Positions 36,917 to 45,571 of a stretch of DNA of 64,000 nucleotides are shown in pieces. Made by a program: the position numbers and the translations under genes. Source of the DNA: Granulicella tundricola MP5ACTX9 (GTDB lineage: Bacteria; Acidobacteriota; Terriglobia; Terriglobales; Acidobacteriaceae); the NCBI RefSeq assembly GCF_000178975.2, contig NC_015064.1:2232001-2296000 (forward strand). The letters are read 5' to 3'. How positions within the stretch are numbered: the stretch's first letter is position 1; each line of letters starts with the position of its first letter. The notes under the pieces are model-generated. The model was not told the origin of the DNA. It searched no databases and was given only the letters and a program-made list of their open reading frames with translations.

Positions 36917-38836
36917 TTGCTCGTATCCACCTCTGGTCTCACCCCACGGCTTACGCACGGCCTCCTGGCCTCAGCCCTTCTGCTCTCCACCGCCGCTTTC
37001 GGGCAGGTGCTGCGCCCCGCCGGCTCGGGCGAGGTCGATACCACCGCGACGCAGACCGCGACCTTCACGCAAGGTACGACCGTCCTCGAAGGCGCGGACC
37101 GCAGGCCACAGACGTCGCTGGACGGTGCCTGGCATTCCATCGCCGACCCCTACTTCACGGGCCTCTACAACTTCCATCATGAGATGAAGAAGGATGGCTG
37201 GTTCAAGAACGAGCATTGGGCCGGCATCGGCGATAACCGCCTGCTGGAGTACGACTTTGCCAAGTCACCCACGCTGAACGTTCCCGGCGACTGGAACACG
37301 CAGCGCGATTCCCTCTTCCTATACGAAGGTGCGGTCTGGTATCAGCGTGACTTCACCTGGCACAACACCACCGGCAAGCGAACCTTTCTGCATGTGGGCG
37401 CGGCGAACTACCGCTCCTGGTTCTGGGTCAACGGCCAGAAGGTCTGCCAGCATGAAGGCGGCTTCACCACCTTCGACTGCGACGTCACCGCAGCCCTGAA
37501 GGACGGCAGCAACTTCATCGTCGCAGCCGTCAACAACCAGCGCCTCCCGGAAGGCGTTCCAACGCTCGAGACCGACTGGTGGAACTACGGTGGCCTCACC
37601 CGCTCGCTGGCGCTTGTAGAAGTACCCGAAGCGTTCATCACAGGCTACGACCTTCACCTCGACCGCGCCACCCGCACGCATATTGAAGGCTGGGTGCAGG
37701 TCGCCAACGCACACGCGGGCGAAGAGGTCGGCGTCTCCCTCCCTGAGTTGCACGCAACCACCATGGCAAAGGTCGATGCCGACGGCCACGCCGCCATCTC
37801 CTTCACGCCAAAGAATCTAAAGCTCTGGAGCCCCGGCAAGCCGGTCCTCTATAAGGTGGACCTCACCGCCGGCAACGACGCGATCCATGAAGAGATGGGC
37901 TTCAAGACCATCGAGACCCGCGGCACCCAAATCCTCGTCAACGGCGACCCCATCTACCTGCGCGGCATCTCCATCCACGCAGAAGCGCCGTACCGCACCG
38001 GCCGCGCCAACACCCAGAAGGATATGGACACACTGCTGGGCTGGGCCAGGGAACTCGGCTGCAACTACGTGCGCCTGGCCCACTACCCGCATGACGAGAA
38101 GATGACCCGCACGGCCGATCGCCTGGGCATCCTGGTCTGGTCTGAGATTCCCACCTACTGGGCGATCCAGTTCGACAACCCCATCGTCCTCGCCAAGGCC
38201 AAGCAGCAACTCAACGAGGAGATCTCCCGCGATCGCAACAAGGTCTCCATCGGCCTCTGGTCCATCGCCAACGAAACCCCAGCCACCGAGGCCCGCACGA
38301 AGTTCCTGACGGCGCTCGCGGAGGAGACCCGGCGTCTCGACAAGGAGCGCCTGGTCACCGCAGCGCTGCTGGTCCGTGACGGCGACAAGTCCAAGCATGA
38401 GAAAGTCGTCGACGATAAGCTCGGGCAGGCGCTGGACGTCATCGGCATGAACGAGTACGTCGGCTGGTATGAGGGCAAGCCGGAGACGGCGGACCTGATG
38501 CAGTGGACAGTCGCCTATCAGAAGCCGGTCATCGTCAGCGAGTTTGGCGGAGAAGGTCCGGCCGGCGTTCACGGCACGGCAGACCAGCGCTGGACCGAAG
38601 AGTATGTGGCCAACCTCTACACCCACAACCTGAAGATGCTCGCTGCCATCCCGCAGGTGCGCGGTATGAGCCCATGGCTCCTGATGGACTTCCGTTCGCC
38701 CTCCCGTCAGATGCCCGGCATGCAGGATTACTTCAACCGCAAGGGCCTCATCAGCGAGAAGGGTCAGAAGAAGCTGGCCTTCGGTGTCCTGCAGAACGCA
38801 TACCGCAGCGGGTATGGGAACGCCGGCTCAAAGTAA
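36917..38836 (+). CDS. Glycoside hydrolase family 2 protein (beta-glucuronidase/galactosidase-like)
   Basis: About 639 residues. A signal peptide (hydrophobic 14-29, ending AAFGQ) implies export. The jelly-roll sugar-binding domain contains PGDWNTQRDSLFLYEGAVWYQRDF. It is followed by an Ig-like sandwich and a TIM barrel with the GH2 landmarks RGISIHAEAPY, the acid/base glutamate in SIANET and the nucleophile in VSEFGGEG. Substrate is not determined by these motifs. TTG at 36917 follows a GGGAG by 8 nt and starts just before the signal peptide; another TTG at 36848 is possible. A role in plant or exopolysaccharide breakdown fits an acidobacterium. Confidence 0.88.
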   Translation: MLVSTSGLTPRLTHGLLASALLLSTAAFGQVLRPAGSGEVDTTATQTATFTQGTTVLEGADRRPQTSLDGAWHSIADPYFTGLYNFHHEMKKDGWFKNEHWAGIGDNRLLEYDFAKSPTLNVPGDWNTQRDSLFLYEGAVWYQRDFTWHNTTGKRTFLHVGAANYRSWFWVNGQKVCQHEGGFTTFDCDVTAALKDGSNFIVAAVNNQRLPEGVPTLETDWWNYGGLTRSLALVEVPEAFITGYDLHLDRATRTHIEGWVQVANAHAGEEVGVSLPELHATTMAKVDADGHAAISFTPKNLKLWSPGKPVLYKVDLTAGNDAIHEEMGFKTIETRGTQILVNGDPIYLRGISIHAEAPYRTGRANTQKDMDTLLGWARELGCNYVRLAHYPHDEKMTRTADRLGILVWSEIPTYWAIQFDNPIVLAKAKQQLNEEISRDRNKVSIGLWSIANETPATEARTKFLTALAEETRRLDKERLVTAALLVRDGDKSKHEKVVDDKLGQALDVIGMNEYVGWYEGKPETADLMQWTVAYQKPVIVSEFGGEGPAGVHGTADQRWTEEYVANLYTHNLKMLAAIPQVRGMSPWLLMDFRSPSRQMPGMQDYFNRKGLISEKGQKKLAFGVLQNAYRSGYGNAGSK

Positions 38837-38922
38837 GCTAAACGAAAGCAGGTCGTCTCCGTCCAAGCTGTATATTCCAAGATGTTGGTTCCAAATCTGG
38901 CTGTGAGATCGAGGAAGGTTCG

Positions 38923-40101
38923 ATGACCGGTTGCGTGCGTATGTCTGTCTTGATGTTGGCGTTGGGCAGCAGTCTTATCGGGCTTCATGCGGCAGCCCAG
39001 ACAGCGGCGACCGCACCGCACACTCGCGGCGATATCAGCGGCGACTGGCAAGGCACGCTCCAGGTCGACCACCCCCTCCGCCTTGTCGCACGCTTTGCAA
39101 AGGCGGACAAGGGCTTCACCGGCAAGATGTACAGCATCGATCAGGGCGGCCAGGGCTTCAGCGCCTCGGCCATCACCGTGGATGCCTCAACGGTGAAGTT
39201 TACCATTGAGGTCATCGGCGGAACTTATGAAGGCACGCTCAGCGCGGACGGCAACTCCATCGCCGGCAACTGGCTGCAGGGCCCAAATCCGGTGCCGCTG
39301 ACTCTGGTGCGTGCCACCAAGGAGACGGCATGGGAGATTCCCCCCGTAGCTCCGCCGCCCAAGCTCATGGCCGCGGACGCCGACCCATCGTTTGAGGTCG
39401 CAACCATCAAGCCCAACGATACCGGCGCAACCGGCATGCAGGGCCTGACCGTCAATGGCCGTAACTTCCAAACCCGTGCATCGTCGCTGGGCGATCTCAT
39501 CTCCTTCGCCTACGAGGTCCAGAGCAAGCAGATCGTAGGCGCACCGGACTGGGTCTATCACGACCGCTACGACATTGCCGCAGTGCCCGATGTAGACGGC
39601 GCACCGAATCCGGCGCAGATTCGCCTGATGATCAAGAAGCTACTCAAGGACCGCTTCAAGCTGACCTTCCACCAGGATAAGAAGGAGCTCTCAGCCTACG
39701 TGCTAACGGTCGCAAAGAGTGGATCGAAGGTAAAGGAGACGGAGCTGCAGGGTTCGCTGCCCGGCATTAACATCAGACCCTCCCCCAAAGGCCTGACGCT
39801 GATCATTCGCAACGGCCAGATCGCCGACTTCACCGGCTTTCTGCAGATTTTGGTGCTGGATCGCCCTGTCGTCGACCACACCGCCTTGCCCGCCAAGTAC
39901 GACTTCTCCGTCACCTTCACCCCGGATGACTCGCAGTTCAACGGACACCCGCCACCGCTCCCGGCCAAGACCGATGCAGCCGAGTCCGCGCCCAATCTGT
40001 TCGAGGCCATGCAGCAGCAGTTGGGCTGGAAGCTCGAAGCAGAAAAGACGCCCGTCGATGTCATGGCCATCGACCACGTAGAGAAGCCCTCCGCAAACTA
40101 A
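38923..40101 (+). CDS. TIGR03435-family protein with N-terminal beta-barrel-like domain
   Basis: 392 residues. A signal peptide spans 1-26 (cleavage after AAAQT). Residues about 36-130, GDISGDWQGTLQVDHPLRLVARF and the following beta-rich stretch, look like a small lipocalin-like or DUF-type domain. The TIGR03435 domain then begins at FEVATIKPN (about residue 156) and ends with IDHVEKPSAN. The N-terminal addition distinguishes it from the 278-residue paralogue at 17478-18314. Function is unknown. It lies 86 bp after the GH2 gene and may share its transcript. A GC-rich inverted repeat (CGGCTCC/GGAGCCG) follows about 10 bases after the stop. Confidence 0.78.
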   Translation: MTGCVRMSVLMLALGSSLIGLHAAAQTAATAPHTRGDISGDWQGTLQVDHPLRLVARFAKADKGFTGKMYSIDQGGQGFSASAITVDASTVKFTIEVIGGTYEGTLSADGNSIAGNWLQGPNPVPLTLVRATKETAWEIPPVAPPPKLMAADADPSFEVATIKPNDTGATGMQGLTVNGRNFQTRASSLGDLISFAYEVQSKQIVGAPDWVYHDRYDIAAVPDVDGAPNPAQIRLMIKKLLKDRFKLTFHQDKKELSAYVLTVAKSGSKVKETELQGSLPGINIRPSPKGLTLIIRNGQIADFTGFLQILVLDRPVVDHTALPAKYDFSVTFTPDDSQFNGHPPPLPAKTDAAESAPNLFEAMQQQLGWKLEAEKTPVDVMAIDHVEKPSAN

Positions 40102-40316
40102 GCCCGCACCTTCGGCTCCTTGTGACCGGAGGAGCCGGGGGGCAATGCATCTCTCGCGCCGTGCGAAAATCTTCTATTCCCTGCAAGCTAATTCTTCCTC
40201 CGTACGTCTATCAGCCATAACCTTTGAACTAAATAGCTGAAACTCCGTATCTGTTCTAAACAAGGAGTGGTCTGAACGTATGACGAAGTGGGCGATCTCG
40301 CTGGCGGCGATGGCAG

Positions 40317-43300
40317 GTGAACGTGAGGCGTAGCCGACGGAACAGACTGTATGCTTCCCTGCTCATGATGGCTGCTCCAGCTGCATGGGCGGCTGACGTG
40401 CGTGGCCTCGTCACCTTTGGCGGACTGCCGATTCCGGGGGCCACGGTCACCGTCGCGCAGGGCACGAAGAAATTTGTAACCGTCACAGATACACAAGGCT
40501 TTTACTCCGTCACCGGCCCCGCGGATGGTGCAGCAACCGTCACAGTCGAGATGACCGGCTTCACTCCCGTGACGCTGGAGGTCACAGTCGCCGCAGACGC
40601 CGCGCTCGGCAAGGCAGAGCTCAAGCTGATGACGCTGCAGCAGATGCAGAGCGAGCTGAAACCTGTCGCAGCCGCCCCGTTCACAGAGACCCAGGCCCGC
40701 ACTGAGGTCAAGAAGACCGGCAACGCGCCGCAGGTCGCTCGCGCCGCAGGCGAGAACGCACCTCCCCCACCAGCCGAAACCGTCGACAAGGCCGCGGACG
40801 GTCTGCTGGTCAACGGCAGCGTCAACAACGCCGCCACCTCCCGCTTCAGCCTCGCGCCGCGCTTCGGCAACACCGCCAGCGGGCGTTCGCTGTATTCCTT
40901 CTCGCTCAATGCGCGCGTGGGGAACTCCGTTCTGGACGCCCGCTCTTACTCCATCGCCGGCTTCGACACCCCCAAGCCGCAGACCAGCGAGCTCACCGGC
41001 GGCTTCTCCTTCCAGGGTCCAATCAAGATCCCAGGTGTATTAAGAAACGGCCCGAACCTCTACGTCGGCTATCAGAGGGAGCAGAACAGCGACAGTGTTT
41101 CGACGCCCGGCCTGGTGCCTGATGCTTTCGAGCGCGTCGGCGATCTATCGCACGAGCTCAACTCCGCAGGTCAGCCTCTCGTCGTCTATAACCCGGCCAC
41201 GGGACTTCCCTATCCCAACGCCCAGGTCCCCATCACCCCGCAGGCGCAGGCTCTGCTCAACCTTTATCCCCTGCCGAACATCAGCGGCAACTCCCAGTAC
41301 AACTATCAGGTTCCGCTGGTGACGGATACGCATCAGGATTCGGTAAACAGCAACGTCAGCAAGACGATCGGGCGCAAGGACCAGGTGACCGGCACGCTGG
41401 CCGCGCAGAGCACGCGCACCAGCTATCAGAACCTCTTCGGCTTCACCGATCAGACCCACCGCCTGGGACTGAACAGCACCGTCTCCTGGGCGCACACGTA
41501 CAGCTCACGCCTGCGTACCAACCTCAGCTATCAGTTCAGCCGCCAGTCCAATCGCCTGACGCCCTTCTGGCAGAACCGCACGAACGTCAGTGGAGCCGCC
41601 GGCATCAATGGCAACGACCAGGATGCAGCATACTGGGGCCCGCCAACCCTCAACTTCTCCGGTGGTCTCAGTTCACTCACAGATGGGCAAAGCAGCTTCC
41701 TCCGCAACGGCACCAACGGGCTGTCGTTCACCGGCAAGATGAACCGCTACAACCACAACTTCACCGCCGGCGGAGACTTCAGACGTCAGCAGTTCAACTA
41801 TCTCACCCAGGCCAACCCACGCGGCACGTTCACGTTTTCAGGCGCAGCAACCGCAGGTACCGCGACGGGCAGCGGCTCGGATGTCGCGGACTTCCTGGCC
41901 GGTGTCCCGGACACCAGCGCCATCGCCTTCGGCAACGCGGATAAGTATCTGCGCCAGACGGTCTATGACGCCTTCTTCACGGACGATTGGCGCGTAAGCC
42001 CGGTCCTGACCGTCAACGCAGGCGTGCGTTATGAGTACGGAGCCCCGGTGACGGAACGCAAGGACCGCCTCGTCAACCTTGATGTAGCGTCCAGCAACGC
42101 AAGCAGCTTCGCGGCCATCGCGCCGGTGCTCGCCGGTTCACCCAAGGGCACGCTCACAGGCACAAGTTATCCGAACTCCCTCACACGGCCCGTGCGGACT
42201 GGCATCGAGCCACGCATCGGTATCTCGTGGCGCCCCATCGCAGGCTCGTCGATGGTCGTCAGCGCAGGCTACGGCATTACCTATGACACGTCGGTCTATC
42301 AGGGCATCGCGCTGGACATGGCGCAGCAAGCTCCGCTGTCCAAGAGCCTCACCCTCCAGAACAGCACAGCCTGTCCCTTGACGTTAGCCAACGGCTTCAA
42401 CAACTGCGCCACCACAACGCCGCAGACCTTCGGCGTAGACCCCAACTTCAGAGTGGGCTATCTCCAGACCTGGAACCTGCGCGTTCAACGTGACCTCCCG
42501 CACTCCCTCCAGATGACCGCCATCTACCTGGGCAACAAGGGCACACGCGGCGCACAGTTGTTCCTGCCGAACACCAACCCCGCAGGCGCGGTCGCCGTCT
42601 GCCCCCTGTGCCCCGTTGGCTTTGAGTACCTGCGCTCCGGCGGCAACTCCACCCGCGAGTCAGGCCAGATCCAACTCCGCCGCCGCCTCAAGAGCGGCTT
42701 CCTCGCCTCGCTCCTCTACACCTACTCCAAGTCCATTGACGACGACTCAGCCCTCGGCGGCCAGGGCGCAGCCACACTCAGTTCAGCAACCATCGCACAG
42801 GACTGGCGCAACCTCAACGCAGAGCGCGGCCTCTCCACCTTCGACCAGCGCCATCTCTTGAACGCAACGATTCAGTACACCACCGGCATGGGCAAAGGCG
42901 GGGGCACGCTGCTCACCGGATGGCGCGGCAAGCTCTACAAGGAGTGGACGGTGCAGACCCAGATCACAGCCGGAAGCGGTTTGCCGGAGACACCCCTGGC
43001 CTCGGCCGTGACGGTCGCAGGCTACTCCGCGTTCGTGCGGCCTGACGTCACCGGCGCTCCGCTCTACGGAGGCACGGGAGGCAGGTTCCTGAACGCAGCC
43101 GCCTTTGCCACAGCCGCACCCGGCCAGTGGGGTAACGCCCGCCGAGACTCCCTCACCGGCCCCGGCCAGTTCACGCTGGACACCGCCCTCGTCCGCACCT
43201 TCCGTCTGCCGGAGAAGCTCACGCTGGACCTCCAGATCGCCGCCGCCAACGCCCTCAATCACGTCAGCTACTCCAACTACGTCTCGAACGTGAACAGTAC

Positions 43301-43370
43301 GCTCTTCGGCCTGCCCGGCGCGGCCAATTCCATGCGGAGCCTCCAGACTTCCATGCGGTTGAGGTTCTAA
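40317..43370 (+). CDS. TonB-dependent receptor with carboxypeptidase-regulatory-like domain
   Basis: 1017 residues from a GTG. The signal peptide is within 1-26 (APAAWA). A carboxypeptidase-regulatory-like domain follows (DVRGLVTFGGLPIPGATVTV). The rest is an Oar-like outer-membrane barrel rich in aromatic, Asn and Ser residues, ending in a phenylalanine (TSMRLRF) as barrel proteins do. In acidobacteria this class is believed to import large or polymeric substrates with TonB energy. It is followed after 3 bp by the VWA gene, forming an operon that may also include the DUF5916 gene. A 17-codon open frame (40280-40333) overlaps the start in another frame. Confidence 0.85.
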   Translation: MNVRRSRRNRLYASLLMMAAPAAWAADVRGLVTFGGLPIPGATVTVAQGTKKFVTVTDTQGFYSVTGPADGAATVTVEMTGFTPVTLEVTVAADAALGKAELKLMTLQQMQSELKPVAAAPFTETQARTEVKKTGNAPQVARAAGENAPPPPAETVDKAADGLLVNGSVNNAATSRFSLAPRFGNTASGRSLYSFSLNARVGNSVLDARSYSIAGFDTPKPQTSELTGGFSFQGPIKIPGVLRNGPNLYVGYQREQNSDSVSTPGLVPDAFERVGDLSHELNSAGQPLVVYNPATGLPYPNAQVPITPQAQALLNLYPLPNISGNSQYNYQVPLVTDTHQDSVNSNVSKTIGRKDQVTGTLAAQSTRTSYQNLFGFTDQTHRLGLNSTVSWAHTYSSRLRTNLSYQFSRQSNRLTPFWQNRTNVSGAAGINGNDQDAAYWGPPTLNFSGGLSSLTDGQSSFLRNGTNGLSFTGKMNRYNHNFTAGGDFRRQQFNYLTQANPRGTFTFSGAATAGTATGSGSDVADFLAGVPDTSAIAFGNADKYLRQTVYDAFFTDDWRVSPVLTVNAGVRYEYGAPVTERKDRLVNLDVASSNASSFAAIAPVLAGSPKGTLTGTSYPNSLTRPVRTGIEPRIGISWRPIAGSSMVVSAGYGITYDTSVYQGIALDMAQQAPLSKSLTLQNSTACPLTLANGFNNCATTTPQTFGVDPNFRVGYLQTWNLRVQRDLPHSLQMTAIYLGNKGTRGAQLFLPNTNPAGAVAVCPLCPVGFEYLRSGGNSTRESGQIQLRRRLKSGFLASLLYTYSKSIDDDSALGGQGAATLSSATIAQDWRNLNAERGLSTFDQRHLLNATIQYTTGMGKGGGTLLTGWRGKLYKEWTVQTQITAGSGLPETPLASAVTVAGYSAFVRPDVTGAPLYGGTGGRFLNAAAFATAAPGQWGNARRDSLTGPGQFTLDTALVRTFRLPEKLTLDLQIAAANALNHVSYSNYVSNVNSTLFGLPGAANSMRSLQTSMRLRF

Positions 43371-43373
43371 GCC

Positions 43374-45497
43374 ATGCGCATCCTGACTCTTCTGCTCACA
43401 ATCCTCGCGATGCCCACTCTGGCCCAAGCACAGGTCGTAGGCCAGAACACCAAGCCCGCCAGCGAAGGCGGTGGCGTCTACACCCTCTCCACCAGCACCA
43501 AGCTCGTCATTGAAGCCGTCAACGTCAAAGACAAGCAAGGCAAGTCCATCACCGGCCTCACCGCAAAAGACTTCAACGTCACGGAAGACGGAGTCACCCA
43601 GAAGGTCAGCTTCGCCGAGTATCAGGAGCTCCCCACCAAGCCGGACCCGCCTGAGAAAACCAAAGCGCCAGAGAACGTTACCGTCTTCAACCGTCTCGCG
43701 GTCACGCAGATTGCAGCCGAAACCCCCGGCAGCGTCAAGTACAAGAACCGCCGCCTCATCTCCCTCTACTTCGACCTCACCGCCATGCCGCCGGATGACA
43801 AGCTCCGCGCCCTGCGAGCAGCCGAGAAGTTCATCCGCACCCAGATGACCTCCGCCGATCTCGTCTCCATCATGCGTTACGGCGGCTCCTCGGTGGACGT
43901 GCTCCAGGACTTCACCGCCGATCACGACCGCCTCCTCAGCATCATTGAAACCCTCATCGTCGGCGAAAACCAGCAGAGCGAAGACATCTCCAGTGACTCC
44001 GCCGCAGCCGATACCGGCGCAGCCTTCGGCCAGGACAGCGGTGAGTTCAACCTCTTCAACACAGACCGTCAGCTCTCCGCCCTGCAGACCGCCGCCAAGA
44101 TGCTCGGCCGCCTCAGTGAGAAGAAGGTCCTCATCTACTTCGCCAGCGGCCTCACGCTGCACGGCGTGGACAATCAGGCTCAGCTCCACGCCACCATCGA
44201 CGACGCCATCCGCTCCGGCGTCTCCTTCTGGCCCATCGATGCACGCGGTCTAGTAGCCCAGGCCCCTCTGGGCGACGCCACCCAGGGCTCCCCCGGCAAC
44301 ACCGCCATGTACAACGGCACGGCAGCCTTCGCCGTCACCACCCGTCTCCAGCAGTCGCAGGACACCCTCTTCGCGCTTGCGGGCGATACCGGCGGCAAGG
44401 CCCTGCTGGACTACAACGATCTCGCCCTCGGCATCGTGCAGGCGCAGCAGAACGTCAGCAGCTACTACATCCTCGGCTACTACACCACCAACCCCGCGCT
44501 CGACGGCCGCTTCCGCAAGATCAAGATCAGCGTCAACCAGGAGCTCGCAGCCAACCTCGACTACCGCCAGGGCTACTACGCCGGCAAGGTCTTCGCCAAG
44601 TTCACCACCGCGGATAAAGAACGTCAGCTTGAAGACGCCCTCATGCTCGGCGATCCCGTCACCGACCTCACCATCGCCATGGAGATCAACTACTTTCAGC
44701 TCAATCGCGCCGAGTACTTCGTCCCCATCGTCGTGAAGATCCCGGGCCGCGAGCTGGCTCTCGCCAAAAAAGGCGGAGCCCAGCACACCCTCATCGACTT
44801 CATCCTCGAGGTCAAGGATGAGGTCGGCAACAACGCCACCGTCCAGAACCTGCGCGACAACGTCAACATCAAGCTGAGCGATGCCACCGCCAACGAGCTC
44901 GCCAAGCGCCCCATCGAGTACGAAACCGGCTTCACCCTGCTCCCCGGCAAGTACACCATGAAGTTCCTCGCACGAGATGACGAGACGGGCCGCATGGGAA
45001 CCTTCCAGACCACCTTCATCATCCCCAACCTCAACAAGGAGCTGAAGCGAGTCCCCATCAGCTCCGTCGTCCTCAGCGGCCAGCGCATCGCCCTGACCGA
45101 CGCCATCTACAACGCGGAGAAGGCCAAGGAGCGCGCCAAGCAGGACGCCGTCAACCCGCTCGTCCTCAACGGCCAGAAGCTCATCCCCAGCGTCACCCGC
45201 ACCTTCAGCAAAAGCCGCGATCTCTTCGTCTACCTCCAGGCCTATCAGCCCGGCATCACGGAGCCGCATCCCCTGATGGCCTTCGTCAGCTTCTACCAGC
45301 AGCAGACCAAGGTCTTTGAGACCCAGCCCATGCAGGTCACCAGCGGCATGACCAACTCGCTCAAGACGATGCCGCTGCGCTTTGACATCGGCCTCGCCTC
45401 ACTCGCGCCCGGCGAGTACATCTGCCAGGTCACCGTGCTGGACCCCACCGGCCAGAAGAGTTCCTTCTGGGAGACCCCCATCACCCTCGTCCCATAA
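43374..45497 (+). CDS. Acidobacterial VWA-domain protein (TIGR03436-like)
   Basis: 707 residues. A signal peptide covers 1-20 (LAQAQ). A beta-rich domain with VNVKDKQGKSITGLTAKDFNVTEDG is the usual lead-in of this family. The von Willebrand A domain follows, with LISLYFDLTAMPPDDK in place of the classic DxSxS metal site and later SYYILGYYTTNPALDGRFRKIKI. The C-terminal 250 residues are beta-rich and carry no recognised motif. Family members are secreted proteins of unknown function, common only in acidobacteria and neighbours. The degenerate metal site suggests protein binding without classical MIDAS chemistry. It lies 3 bp after the receptor gene. Confidence 0.82.
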   Translation: MRILTLLLTILAMPTLAQAQVVGQNTKPASEGGGVYTLSTSTKLVIEAVNVKDKQGKSITGLTAKDFNVTEDGVTQKVSFAEYQELPTKPDPPEKTKAPENVTVFNRLAVTQIAAETPGSVKYKNRRLISLYFDLTAMPPDDKLRALRAAEKFIRTQMTSADLVSIMRYGGSSVDVLQDFTADHDRLLSIIETLIVGENQQSEDISSDSAAADTGAAFGQDSGEFNLFNTDRQLSALQTAAKMLGRLSEKKVLIYFASGLTLHGVDNQAQLHATIDDAIRSGVSFWPIDARGLVAQAPLGDATQGSPGNTAMYNGTAAFAVTTRLQQSQDTLFALAGDTGGKALLDYNDLALGIVQAQQNVSSYYILGYYTTNPALDGRFRKIKISVNQELAANLDYRQGYYAGKVFAKFTTADKERQLEDALMLGDPVTDLTIAMEINYFQLNRAEYFVPIVVKIPGRELALAKKGGAQHTLIDFILEVKDEVGNNATVQNLRDNVNIKLSDATANELAKRPIEYETGFTLLPGKYTMKFLARDDETGRMGTFQTTFIIPNLNKELKRVPISSVVLSGQRIALTDAIYNAEKAKERAKQDAVNPLVLNGQKLIPSVTRTFSKSRDLFVYLQAYQPGITEPHPLMAFVSFYQQQTKVFETQPMQVTSGMTNSLKTMPLRFDIGLASLAPGEYICQVTVLDPTGQKSSFWETPITLVP

Positions 45498-45571
45498 AAC
45501 CGGCACCATTCCACGGAACAAATCTTTTCCGCCTCGCGTACCTGACCCTGGAACATGAGGAGCACTACGCG

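Noticed and set aside
40280..40333. 17-codon open frame overlapping the receptor start
   Set aside because: Considered as leader peptide or a frameshifted N-terminus, but it is too short and the in-frame GTG gives a complete signal peptide.
42783..44189. 468-codon minus-strand frame across the receptor and VWA genes, with a further one at 44250-45269
   Set aside because: Antisense to two conserved exported proteins; Gly/Glu/Val-rich shadow sequence with no recognisable motif.
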